Part shown: positions 9,420 to 17,700 of the stretch, one piece after another
Position numbering within the stretch: position 1 is the first letter of the stretch
How the letters are laid out: each line of letters starts with the position of its first letter
NCBI RefSeq assembly: GCF_014841105.1
Contig: NZ_JACYWE010000003.1
Span: forward strand, 55,290-119,289
From: Lolliginicoccus lacisalsi
GTDB taxonomy: Bacteria; Actinomycetota; Actinomycetes; Mycobacteriales; Mycobacteriaceae
Direction: 5' to 3'
DNA: 64,000 nucleotides
The notes under the pieces: model-generated
What the model was told of the DNA's origin: nothing
Database searches by the model: none
What the model saw: only the letters and a program-made list of their open reading frames with translations
Program-made: the position numbers and the translations under genes

Positions 9420-10202
9420 CTACTCGCCCTCGTCCACGGTCTCGTCCACTCCACCGTCCTGCGGGACCTCCGCCGGCGCGCCCGGCTCCTCGGGCGCGCG
9501 TGGCTCGATGCGCAGGGAACCGTCGATCTCCTGCACTGTAGGGGCGATGGCCTCCGCATCGCGGGACAGGGAACTCACCCGCAGCTGCACCACATAGGTC
9601 GTGTCGTCGATATCAGCGACGACCGTGCGTTCCACCACCGCCATGTAGCCATGCTCGCTGTCACGGAACTCGCCCGACACCGCGTACGACGGGAAGCCGC
9701 CCACCACGGTGTCCTCGTCATCGAGAGCGATCTCGAACTCGGGGAGGTTGCGCAACGCGCCATCGGCATGCTCGAGGAGCTCCTCGGCAGGCACCACACG
9801 ATCGAGGCGCTGCACGGTGAGGACAGCTGTGGGCAGCGGGCCCGGATCCGCCTCGTAGAACCACTCGGTGCCCAGCGCCACGAAATGGGCTTGCGGGTAC
9901 GTGGCGGGATCGGCTGGCTCCCAGCCCTCCGGCACATCGAACTCCACGATCGGCCCCGTGCCGCTGCCCGGCGGCAGGGGGGTGCGGCCAATGCCTTGCT
10001 CGCCGAGATAGTCATTGATCGTGGTGGCGGCCTCCGGCTCCTCCGGCGGCTCCGGCGCGGGCGCGGTGGAGGTAGCGGGCGGGATCGACACGGCCACCGT
10101 GGTCGGCGGGGCATCGCTGGGGGCAGTGTCCTCGCTAGCGCACCCTGCCACGGCCAGCGTGCCCGCTACCACGATCGCTGTCCCGGAGCGACGGATCATC
10201 AT
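9420..10202 (-). CDS. LpqN/LpqT-like lipoprotein
   Basis: A 260-residue exported lipoprotein. The signal peptide MMIRRSGTAIVVAGTLAVAGC ends in a lipobox with Cys21 as the lipid-anchored residue, followed by a Pro/Thr/Glu-rich linker (about residues 22-70) and one globular domain. The block GPIVEFDVPEGWEPADP and the later VLTVQRLD fit the mycobacterial LpqN/LpqT domain. Function is not established for most members; LpqN itself is a virulence-linked cell envelope protein. The very acidic C-terminus (ETVDEGE) is a tail beyond the domain. Start Met at 10202 is chosen because it gives a proper signal peptide. Confidence 0.82.
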   Translation of the reverse strand: MMIRRSGTAIVVAGTLAVAGCASEDTAPSDAPPTTVAVSIPPATSTAPAPEPPEEPEAATTINDYLGEQGIGRTPLPPGSGTGPIVEFDVPEGWEPADPATYPQAHFVALGTEWFYEADPGPLPTAVLTVQRLDRVVPAEELLEHADGALRNLPEFEIALDDEDTVVGGFPSYAVSGEFRDSEHGYMAVVERTVVADIDDTTYVVQLRVSSLSRDAEAIAPTVQEIDGSLRIEPRAPEEPGAPAEVPQDGGVDETVDEGE

Positions 10203-10257
10203 GCTCTCTTGAATAGCCCGCCGCCACCGCGATGTCAAAGGCGCCGTCCGCGACGAG

Positions 10258-10599
10258 TCACAATCGTTGCCCCGCGCGGGTCCTGCGTGTCACCTTGTGC
10301 TCCACGATGAACGACAGGAACGGGATCGTGCCCGCGAGCAGCACCCCCAGCGTCGGCACGGGACGCCAGCGCGCCTTCACCGCCAGATCCAGCGTCACCA
10401 GAAGGAACACGAAATACACCCAGCCATGCACCACCGGGATGATCGACGCCCACCCCGGCATGTCGAGCTTCAGGATGTACTTCGCGATCATCTCCACCGT
10501 CAGCACCAGCAACCAGATGCCCGTGGTGATCGCCAGCACCCGATAGCGGGTGAGCGCCGAGCCAATATGCTGCGGCAACGTGCTCGTCGGAGCAGTCAC
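10258..10599 (-). CDS. DUF3817 family membrane protein
   Basis: A 113-residue protein with three predicted membrane segments (about residues 21-41, 53-72 and 80-98). The DUF3817 pattern is seen in YRVLAITTGIWLLVLTVEMIAKY, the PVVHGWVYFVFLL segment and the terminal IPFLSFIVEHKV. The homologue in M. tuberculosis is Rv1342c as I recall. GTG start at 10599 overlaps the stop of the preceding gene by four bases. Function unknown; it may be part of an electron-transport-linked or transport complex, but there is no direct sign of that. Confidence 0.88.
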   Translation of the reverse strand: MTAPTSTLPQHIGSALTRYRVLAITTGIWLLVLTVEMIAKYILKLDMPGWASIIPVVHGWVYFVFLLVTLDLAVKARWRPVPTLGVLLAGTIPFLSFIVEHKVTRRTRAGQRL

Positions 10600-10988
10600 T
10601 CCCTGTTCCTTTCGTCAGAAGTCCGGGGCTGCTCCCCGGCGAGCTCGGCAAGCAGGCGGTTGTATTCCCGCAACTGCGGATCATCCACGTCCGACCGAGC
10701 CTCGGCGCGCGGGCGCTGTGGCAGCAGGTCCTCCGGGATCTCCCGCAGTTCGTCGGCGCGCGGATCAACCTCGCCGCGCTCGAGCCGGACGAACCGGAGA
10801 TACGCATAAACGAAGAACCCCGCGAACAACGGCCACTGCAACGCATACCCCAGGTTCTGCGCCGAGCCCGACATCGAGTCATAGCGCTGCCACTGCCACA
10901 ACCCCAGGATCAGGCACGCGGAAGCAGCGATCACCACGAAAACGATCAACGCGACGCGACGCGAACGAGAAGGAGAGGTGCCAGCCAC
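10596..10988 (-). CDS. Small membrane protein (Rv1343c-like)
   Basis: A 130-residue protein with two N-terminal membrane segments (about residues 12-31 and 46-63) and a charged cytoplasmic tail containing REIPEDLLPQRP and a coiled-coil-like LREYNRLLAELAGEQ. Position directly before the DUF3817 gene, with a GTGA overlap, matches Rv1343c-Rv1342c. The M. tuberculosis protein has been called lipoprotein LprD, but no lipobox is evident here: a Cys lies at residue 25 inside the first membrane span. Function unknown. Confidence 0.82.
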   Translation of the reverse strand: MAGTSPSRSRRVALIVFVVIAASACLILGLWQWQRYDSMSGSAQNLGYALQWPLFAGFFVYAYLRFVRLERGEVDPRADELREIPEDLLPQRPRAEARSDVDDPQLREYNRLLAELAGEQPRTSDERNRE

Positions 10989-11024
10989 ACCACCACGGTA
11001 CCGGCACCAACGCTGTGGCCACGC

Positions 11025-11939
11025 TCACGCAGGTGCGGGGGGACCGCTCGGCCTGGTTCGTGCAGCCACCGCGCCCGCCGCGATGGTGAGCCGGTGCAGA
11101 TCGACGAGCTCGTCGGCCGTGAGACGGCTGCCGATGTAGCCGCCCGCGAGGACGAATGCAACGGGGAGGGATTCCCGCGCGCAGGACTCGAACACGAGGC
11201 GCTCGCGCTCGGCGAGGATATCGCTGGTGATTCCCCGCAGCCCGCCGATGCTGCAGTCCTCGTGCGGATCCATGCCCGCGTTGTAGAGCAGCAGGTCGGG
11301 CTGGAGGCTTTTCAGCTGTTCAAGCGAATGCGCGACGCGGCCGAGGTAGAGGTCGGCGTGGTCGACCAGCCACAGCGTCGAGTTGCCGGTATCGGTGTAG
11401 GAATCGAACGAGGACACCGAAACGTCGAGCTGCGTGATCCGCGGATCGGTGCTGATGATGGAGGCCGTTCCGCCGCCGCAATGCGCGTCGAGGTCGAGGA
11501 TCGCCACCGTTGACGCTCCCTCCCGAAGTGCTGCCTCGGCCGCGACCGCGAGGCCGTTGACGCTGCAGAAGCCGCTGCCCCGATCGCGGCGGGCGTGGTG
11601 CAGCCCGGACGATAGCGAGCCAGCCGAGCCTTCCTCGAGCGCGGTCAGCGCGGCCGCGACCACCCCGCCGGTCGATGCGGAGATGGATGTCCACAGGCCC
11701 GGATCCCAGGTGAGTCCCTGCGATTCGGCGACCACGCGGGGCCGTCCGGTGCGGAGCGCGTCGATATAGCCGGGGTCGTGCGCGCCCTCGAGGTCGGCGG
11801 GAGTGATCGGGGCTGGCATTGCGATCTGCACGCCGTCGATGGGGCTCGATGCGAGGGACTCGGCGATCCATCCGGATTTCGCGACGGTGTCGAAACTTTC
11901 CTCGGAGGCGATGTAGCGGGGCGAGTAGAAGACTTTCAT
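11025..11939 (-). CDS. Histone deacetylase / acetylpolyamine amidohydrolase family protein
   Basis: A 304-residue arginase-fold zinc amidohydrolase. Family landmarks in order: EGAHDPGYIDAL, the general-base histidines in SSGLHHARRDRGSGFC, zinc ligands Asp and His in ILDLDAHCGGGT, the third ligand Asp in YNAGMDPHED, and the glycine loop LAGGY. The zinc motif has Cys where the usual D-x-H-H-G has its second His. Likely substrates are acetylated small amines or acyl-lysines, which the sequence does not decide. ATG 11939 gives the family start MKVFYSP; nine upstream codons are excluded. It stands apart from the next gene by 94 bases. Confidence 0.85.
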   Translation of the reverse strand: MKVFYSPRYIASEESFDTVAKSGWIAESLASSPIDGVQIAMPAPITPADLEGAHDPGYIDALRTGRPRVVAESQGLTWDPGLWTSISASTGGVVAAALTALEEGSAGSLSSGLHHARRDRGSGFCSVNGLAVAAEAALREGASTVAILDLDAHCGGGTASIISTDPRITQLDVSVSSFDSYTDTGNSTLWLVDHADLYLGRVAHSLEQLKSLQPDLLLYNAGMDPHEDCSIGGLRGITSDILAERERLVFESCARESLPVAFVLAGGYIGSRLTADELVDLHRLTIAAGAVAARTRPSGPPAPA

Positions 11940-12032
11940 GGGGTGCCTTTCGCGTCGTGCGGGCATGGCGAAGCCGCGCTTGTGGAGGGTTTGCGCCGGT
12001 GGCTCGTTTGGGGCGACTGGCCGGTGGAGTGG

Positions 12033-12443
12033 CTAGCGCCGGTTCCTCAGGTAGTCGCAGGGATTCCAGATGCTGGGGTCGGCGATGTTGAAGTAGGCGT
12101 GGCCACCTTCTGGGCTGCGGACCTCGAGGATTCCCCAGCGCGTCTTCCACCATGCTTGACCGTCGGAGAGAAACAGCGCGGCCGCGACGGCGTCCGGGTT
12201 GTGGTTGCGGAAGCGGAAAACCTCATCGTCCTTCGTAATGACAATCTGGTCGTCGTCATCGACGTTCGCCGTCACCTCGACGGGATGCTTGTCCTCGAAC
12301 GCCTTGCGCGCGTGGATCCAGTGCACGACGTGCCCGCTCTGGTACAAGCGGCATCCGGGGACGCCGCTGCCGATGCGGACCACAGCGACTTCCTTTGCCG
12401 GGGTGCCGTCGGGTTCAGGTGTGGCGTGAAAGTCGTCAGACAT
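12033..12443 (-). CDS. Hypothetical protein
   Basis: A 136-residue soluble protein with no family that I recognise. It has no signal peptide or membrane segment. It reads as a small beta-rich domain: GSGVPGCRLYQSGHVVHWIH, then an acidic stretch DDDDQIVITKDDEV and a Trp-rich C-terminus (GQAWWKTRWGILEV, SIWNPCDY). Codon use and GC content match the neighbours, which supports a real gene. It reads in the same direction as the HDAC-family gene but is separated from it by 94 bases, so an operon is possible, not shown. Confidence 0.6.
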   Translation of the reverse strand: MSDDFHATPEPDGTPAKEVAVVRIGSGVPGCRLYQSGHVVHWIHARKAFEDKHPVEVTANVDDDDQIVITKDDEVFRFRNHNPDAVAAALFLSDGQAWWKTRWGILEVRSPEGGHAYFNIADPSIWNPCDYLRNRR

Positions 12444-12648
12444 CGAGAACTCCTCGATCCAGGGCCCTCAGGGGCCAGCTCCTGCCGCGCGCCGGTCGAC
12501 GCGAGGCCGCTTCCTCACCCGAGCCACCCATGAGCATGGGGTTGGCCTGCAACCCAGTCGGGGCTTGGCGGCTGCATCTCGTGAAGCATTCGTCAGTGTA
12601 CGGGGGAGGTCTGACAAAAAACGTCGGCGGCCATTTCGGCAGGCGGGA

Positions 12649-13299
12649 TCACCCAGCGGGCGCGTACCGGAAGAGGTAGGCGAAAGCGGACCGGGTATAG
12701 GCGATGCCCCGGCCCCTGCTGCGGATGAGAGCCGGGTCAGCGTCCGCTGGCTTCTTCGGGATCAGGTAGCTGTCCAGCTGATCGCGGTCGATGCGGAATC
12801 TCCCGTCGCGGGAATGAACGGCGGCCACCAGTTCGAGACGTGGATCGAGCGCGGCAAGGCTGGCATCACCGTGGCTCGCGTTCGCCAGGAACAGGCCGCG
12901 TGGCGCGAAGTACTGGTCGCATTGGCCCCAGACCGGCCCCGCGTAGAGGGAAATGACAAGGTCGAAACTGGCCTCGGGCACAGGAAGCGGCTTCGTGTAG
13001 TCGGCATGGACGAATCGCACCTCGGGAGAGCTGATCCGGTGCAGGTGGCCCTTCAGCTCGGCGGCTACGCGTTCCTCATCGGCGAAATAGCGGGCCGCGC
13101 GACGATTCAGATCAACGTAAATGACCGACGCGATAGCAGTTGAGGGAGACGCGTCGAGATAGCTGCCCAGGTAGAGCGCCCGTGCTGGCGACCACGCATC
13201 CGCGATGCCAGCGAACAGCTCGGATCTGTCACCGATGGATTGCCGGTATGTCGACCAGGATGGCGGAGTAGCTCGGCGACGCGACGGTGGGGGATTCAC
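12649..13299 (-). CDS. Class I SAM-dependent methyltransferase-like protein
   Basis: A 216-residue protein with a Rossmann-type methyltransferase layout: ALYLGSYLDASPSTAIASVIYVDLNRRAARYFADEERV (motif I and the acidic strand-2 end), EVRFVHADYTKPLP (motif II) and ASFDLVISLYAGP (motif post-II). Motif I lacks the normal GxGxG, so SAM binding is not certain. GTG 13299 is preceded by GGAG at good spacing. The C-terminal SRGRGIAYTRSAFAYLFRY may bind substrate. Substrate unknown. A divergent DUF218 gene lies upstream. Confidence 0.6.
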   Translation of the reverse strand: MNPPPSRRRATPPSWSTYRQSIGDRSELFAGIADAWSPARALYLGSYLDASPSTAIASVIYVDLNRRAARYFADEERVAAELKGHLHRISSPEVRFVHADYTKPLPVPEASFDLVISLYAGPVWGQCDQYFAPRGLFLANASHGDASLAALDPRLELVAAVHSRDGRFRIDRDQLDSYLIPKKPADADPALIRSRGRGIAYTRSAFAYLFRYAPAG

Positions 13300-13484
13300 A
13301 GGATGCTCCTTGGCGCTGCGGACGTGCCGGACCATTCGACAAGCGGAAGCAGGCTATCCGATAGCGATCGCGGAGTCGGCGGGTTCGACGCCGGAGGAAA
13401 CCTGCCAGCCCCGGCCCTGACCGTCCGAGCCGACCGGGGCAACACATTGCCGGACGCGTACCAGCATTATCGGTCGCAGCGGAT

Positions 13485-14105
13485 ATGCTCGCTGCCGTGC
13501 GACGACTCCTGCGACGAACCATCCTGATCGGAATCCTGGGGCTCGTCCTCATCATCGCGGCTTCGAGCGCGTGGGTGCAGTGGCAGAGCCGCTCACGCAT
13601 CGAGACCGCAACCCCGCAGCAGTGGGTCATCGTCCTCGGTGACCGCGTGCGCGACGGCGAACCCTCGGACTACCTGCGCGAACGCCTCGACACCGCCATC
13701 GGCATCATGCAGGAGGATCGCGCGGCACAGGTGCTCATCTCCGGGCACGCCGCGTCGAAGAAGGGCAACGAGGTCGCCGCCATGCACGACTACCTCATCG
13801 AGCAAGGAATCGATGCGGAGGCGATCACCAAGGACCGCCACGGCGTGACCACCTACAACACGTGCGCCCGCGCCCACGACGTGTTCGGCATCAACAACGC
13901 CACCGTCGTCACCCAGGACTTCCACCTGCGGCGAGCCGTCGCGCTCTGCGAGGAACAAGGCATCCACACCCTCGGCGCGGAAGCCAACTCCGACGCTGGT
14001 GCCTACCTCACCGTCCGCAACTGGTTCCGCGAGATCGTGCTCTCCCGGCCCAAGGCGCTGCTCGATAGCACGGTTGATCCGGGGCCGCGGACTCGCGAGC
14101 GGTGA
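13485..14105 (+). CDS. DUF218/SanA-like membrane-anchored protein
   Basis: A 206-residue protein with one N-terminal membrane anchor (about residues 10-30, TILIGILGLVLIIAASSAW) and an extracytoplasmic DUF218 domain. The domain shows VIVLGDRV, the AAQVLISGHAASKKGNEVAAMHDYLIEQGI segment, TTYNTCARAHDV, and VVTQDFHLRRAVALCEEQGI, all standard for YdcF/SanA proteins. The family is thought to act in cell-envelope integrity, with no proven enzymatic activity. A GTG four codons in (13497) is an alternative start. Its end is followed by the perfect palindrome at 14126. Confidence 0.85.
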   Translation: MLAAVRRLLRRTILIGILGLVLIIAASSAWVQWQSRSRIETATPQQWVIVLGDRVRDGEPSDYLRERLDTAIGIMQEDRAAQVLISGHAASKKGNEVAAMHDYLIEQGIDAEAITKDRHGVTTYNTCARAHDVFGINNATVVTQDFHLRRAVALCEEQGIHTLGAEANSDAGAYLTVRNWFREIVLSRPKALLDSTVDPGPRTRER

Positions 14106-14125
14106 GTGGGGTGGGGCTGCCTCCG

Positions 14126-14193
14126 AATCTGCGAGCGAAAGTCAACAAATGTCCGATTCTGGGGCGTGATTTGTTGACTTTCGCTCGCAGATT
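14126..14193. repeat. Perfect 25-bp-arm palindrome
   Basis: Arms at 14126-14150 and 14169-14193 are exact reverse complements, with an 18-base loop. The arm core is GCGAGCGAAAGTCAACAAA. There is no T-run, and the length of the perfect stem exceeds what a terminator needs. It lies 20 bases after the DUF218 stop and shares only the architecture, not the sequence, with the other palindromes in the window. Confidence 0.9.
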
Positions 14194-14232
14194 TCTGCTG
14201 GCGGCTGGTGGGCCAGTGCCGCGCGCCTGCCC

Positions 14233-14317
14233 GTCCCGCAAAAGCACCGGAAACTGCCAAACGCGATAGAAACCGCCCCGCGTTCGAGGCAGCTTCTATC
14301 GCGTTTGCGGGCGGGAC
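14233..14317. repeat. Compound palindrome next to tRNA-Leu
   Basis: An inner pair AAACGCGATAGAA (14259-14271) and its exact complement (14294-14306) sit within an outer pair GTCCCGC (14233-14239) / GCGGGAC (14311-14317). The structure ends 25 bases from the tRNA 3' end, so it may terminate or process the tRNA transcript, which reads toward it. Confidence 0.75.
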
Positions 14318-14342
14318 CTGTGAGGGCAGCGAACCCATCTTG

Positions 14343-14424
<82 letters not shown>

Positions 14425-14586
14425 GCGCAGGGGCTAGCGTACGGCGTGGCGCGGGCTGTCCGCTACTTGGTACTGCATGGCACCTCCGCCCCACATCGCA
14501 AAGATAACGATTTGATAACGCCAGGCGGCCTGGATGGCGGCCATTGAGGCGTCAAATAGATGACCTGAGCAGCGCAGACGCCTAAA

Positions 14587-14604
14587 CATGAGTGGTTACT
14601 CATG
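14587..14604. promoter_or_regulatory. Candidate operator, perfect 7-bp inverted repeat upstream of fas
   Basis: CATGAGT-N4-ACTCATG, about 180 bases before the fas ATG. The size and symmetry suit a TetR- or MarR-type repressor. No experimental basis; the assignment rests on symmetry and position only. Confidence 0.4.
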
Positions 14605-14617
14605 ATTAACCGTATTG

Positions 14618-14633
14618 GCTACCGGTCAGTAGC
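14618..14633. promoter_or_regulatory. Candidate operator GCTAC-N6-GTAGC upstream of fas
   Basis: A 16-base inverted repeat with the centre CGGTCA. In mycobacteria the fas promoter is controlled by the TetR-type FasR through inverted repeats, so this is a plausible site for such a regulator. Two TetR genes lie nearby (24784 and 26518), but neither looks to me like FasR. Confidence 0.4.
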
Positions 14634-14784
14634 TTGCGCCGCACCGAAAAAACATGAGGAAAACCTCACGAATATGTGCCACTCTGGGTCCAGGCCGCAA
14701 CGAGCCGCGCACCCACCACGTGCCGCTGGACGCTCGCGCTCGCCCCCTAGACCTTCCCCAGCACACCCCGCACCGGAGCAACAG

Positions 14785-17700
14785 ATGACCTTGAGCGATC
14801 ACCCCTACGCCCGCGAAGCCGCCACGGCCCACCGCCACCATGGCCGCACGCTCGTCGAGGATTTCCGAGCTGGCACCCGCTACGCGATCGCGTTCGGCGG
14901 GCAAGGCTCCGACTGGCTGCCGGCCCTCGCCGAGCTCGCCCACGACTCCGGCACCACCGCCGAGCTCGCGGACCTCGTGCAGCAGGCCAACACGCTGATC
15001 GCGCCGCTCGCCGATGACCTGCTCGCCATCCGGCCCACTTTCGACCCGGTAGCCTGGCTGCCTGGTGCAATGCCGTCAGCAGCACCCGGCCAGAACCACG
15101 GCGCGCACACGATCACCGGGCACGAAGCCAGGGGAGCGGCATTGTCGCTGCCCGGAATCCTGCTCGTGCAGCTCGCCACGCTCCGACTGCTCGCCCTCGA
15201 GGGCCTCGACACCCGCGCCATCCCGCCTGCCGCGACCGCCGGGCACTCGCAGGGCGCCCTTGCCGCGGAGGCCGTGCGCCACCACGGCGAACGCGACGCC
15301 GAGATCCTCGCTATCGCCCAGCTCATCGGCGCCGCAGCCACTCTCGTGGGCGGCCGTCGCGGACTGCGCGGCCACGGCGAGCACCCCGCGATGCTGTCGA
15401 TCTCCCGCGTGGATCCCGCCACCATCGAACGCATCGTCGCCGACCTCGCCGCGGGCCTGCATCCGGCCCAGGCGCCCGTTCTCTCGCTGCGCAATGGTCG
15501 CCGCCGCTGCGTGGTGTCCGGCCCGCCCGCCCAGCTCGACCGCGTGCGCCGCCGCCTCGCCGCGATCACCGCCGAGCAGCGCGCCGAGCGAGATGCCCGC
15601 ACGCGCGGCGGCGCCATCCTCGACCCGGTGCTCGAGCCCGTGCACGCCGAGGTCGCGTTCCACCACCCCGCCATGGCCGAAGCCGTTGACCTCGTGGCCG
15701 ATTGGGCCGCTGATTGCGACCTCGACGTCGAACTCGCCCGCAGCCTCGCCACCATCGCGCTCGTCGATCCCGTCGACTGGGTGCGCGACATCGAGGCGCT
15801 CGGCGATGCCGGAGCCACGTGGATCCTCGACATCACCCCCGGTGATGGCCTGGCCCGCATGACCAGCTCCATCACCCGCGGGCTCGGCATCGAGGGCATC
15901 GCCGCGAGCACCCGAGGCGGCCACCGCAACCTCTTCACCCCCGGTGCCGCGCCCCGCCCCGCTCCCGCGTGGAGCACCTTCGCGCCGATCCCCATCCGGC
16001 TGCCCAATGGCCGCGATGCCGCGGAGACCCGCTTCACCCGCCTCACCGGGCGCTCGCCGATCATCCTCGCCGGAATGACCCCCACAACGGTGGACACCGC
16101 GATCGTCGCGGCGGCCGCCAACGCCGGGCACTGGTCGGAGCTTGCCGGGGGAGGGCAGGTCACCGCCGAGATCCTGCAGGCGAGCATCACCGAGCTCGCC
16201 GCTGCGCTTGAGCCGGGCCGGGCCGCCCAGTTCAACGCCCTCTACCTCGACCCGTACCTGTGGAAGCTGCAAGTGGGCGCGCGCCGGCTCCTGCAGAAGC
16301 ACCGCGAGGCGGGGGCACCCATCGACGGCATCACCATCACCGCGGGCATCCCCGAGCTCGACGAGGCGCTGGCGCTAATCCGCGACCTCACCGCGTCCGG
16401 CATCACCCACATCGCGTTCAAGCCTGGCACCACCGCGCAGATCCGCGCCGTCATCCGCATCGCCGCCGAGGTGCCCGAGCAGCCGCTGATCGTGCAGATC
16501 GAGGGCGGCAAGGCCGGTGGGCACCACTCGTGGGAAGACCTCGATGACCTGCTCCTCGACACCTATGCCGAGCTGCGTGCCCGCCCCAACATTGTCATCG
16601 CCGTGGGCGGTGGCATCGGCACCCCCGAGCGGGCGGCCGGGTACCTCACCGGCACCTGGTCACGCGTCCACGGCTTCCCGGCGATGCCGATCGACGCAGT
16701 CCTCATCGGCACTGCCGCGATGGCGGCGCGCGAGGCCACCACCTCGCCCGACGTCAAGCGCCTCCTCGTCAACACCACCGGCACCGAGCAGTGGATCGGT
16801 GCCGGGCACGCTACCTACGGCATGGCCTCGGGCCGCAGCCAGCTTGGCGCGGACATCCACGAGATCGACAACGCCGCTTCCCGCTGCGGCAGGCTCCTCG
16901 ACACCGTCGCCGGCGACGCGAGCGCCGTCACCGCGTGCCGCGACGAGATCATCGCGGCCCTCGCCGCCACCGCGAAGCCCTACTTCGGCGATCTCGCCAC
17001 CATGACCTACCAGCAGTGGCTCGAGCGATACATCGAGCTCACTGTGGGCAACACCGCGCCCCGCTGGGACCTCGGCACCGACCTCGGCGCGGCGTGCGAT
17101 GAGTCGTGGCGCTCGGTGTGGACCGACCCCACTTGGAAGGACCGCTTCGCAGCGATGCTGCGCCGCGCCGAGGCCCGCCTCAACCCGCAGGACCGCGGCA
17201 GGTTTGCCTCCCGCCTCACCGACCCCACCGCGCCCGCGGGAACTGCGACGACGGTCCAGCCGTCGCGCCTCGAATGGCCGCACGCCACCATCGGCGCGCT
17301 GCTCCAGGCATACCCTGCCGCCGCCAGCACCGTCCTGCACCCCGGCGATGTGCCGTTCTTCCTGCACCTATGCCGGCAGCCCGGCAAGCCCGTGCCGTTC
17401 GTGCCGATCATCGACGCGGACGTGCGCCGCTGGTGGCGCTCGGACTCGCTGTGGCAGGCCCACGATCCCCGCTACACCGCTGACCAGGTGTGCGTCATCC
17501 CCGGGCCAGTCTCGGTCGCGGGCATCACCGCCGCGGATGAGCCCATCGCGGACATTCTCGGCCGCTTCGAGACCGCCACTTTCGCGGCCCTGCGTGCCCC
17601 GGCGACGCCCGCCATCAGCCGCCGTCGCGTGCCGCACCCGTCCCCGCTGGGCGTCCTGCTCGCTGCCCCCGACGTCGCGTGGGGCAACCGTCGCATCGCG

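Larger units (their letters stand above)
14425..14784. other. fas upstream region
   Basis: About 360 bases between the divergent tRNA-Leu and the fas start. The stretch 14500-14660 is markedly less GC-rich than the genes and holds two palindromes (14587-14604 and 14618-14633). The open frame continues upstream of the fas ATG to 14602, but that part has no similarity to FAS and is treated as 5' leader. Confidence 0.7.
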
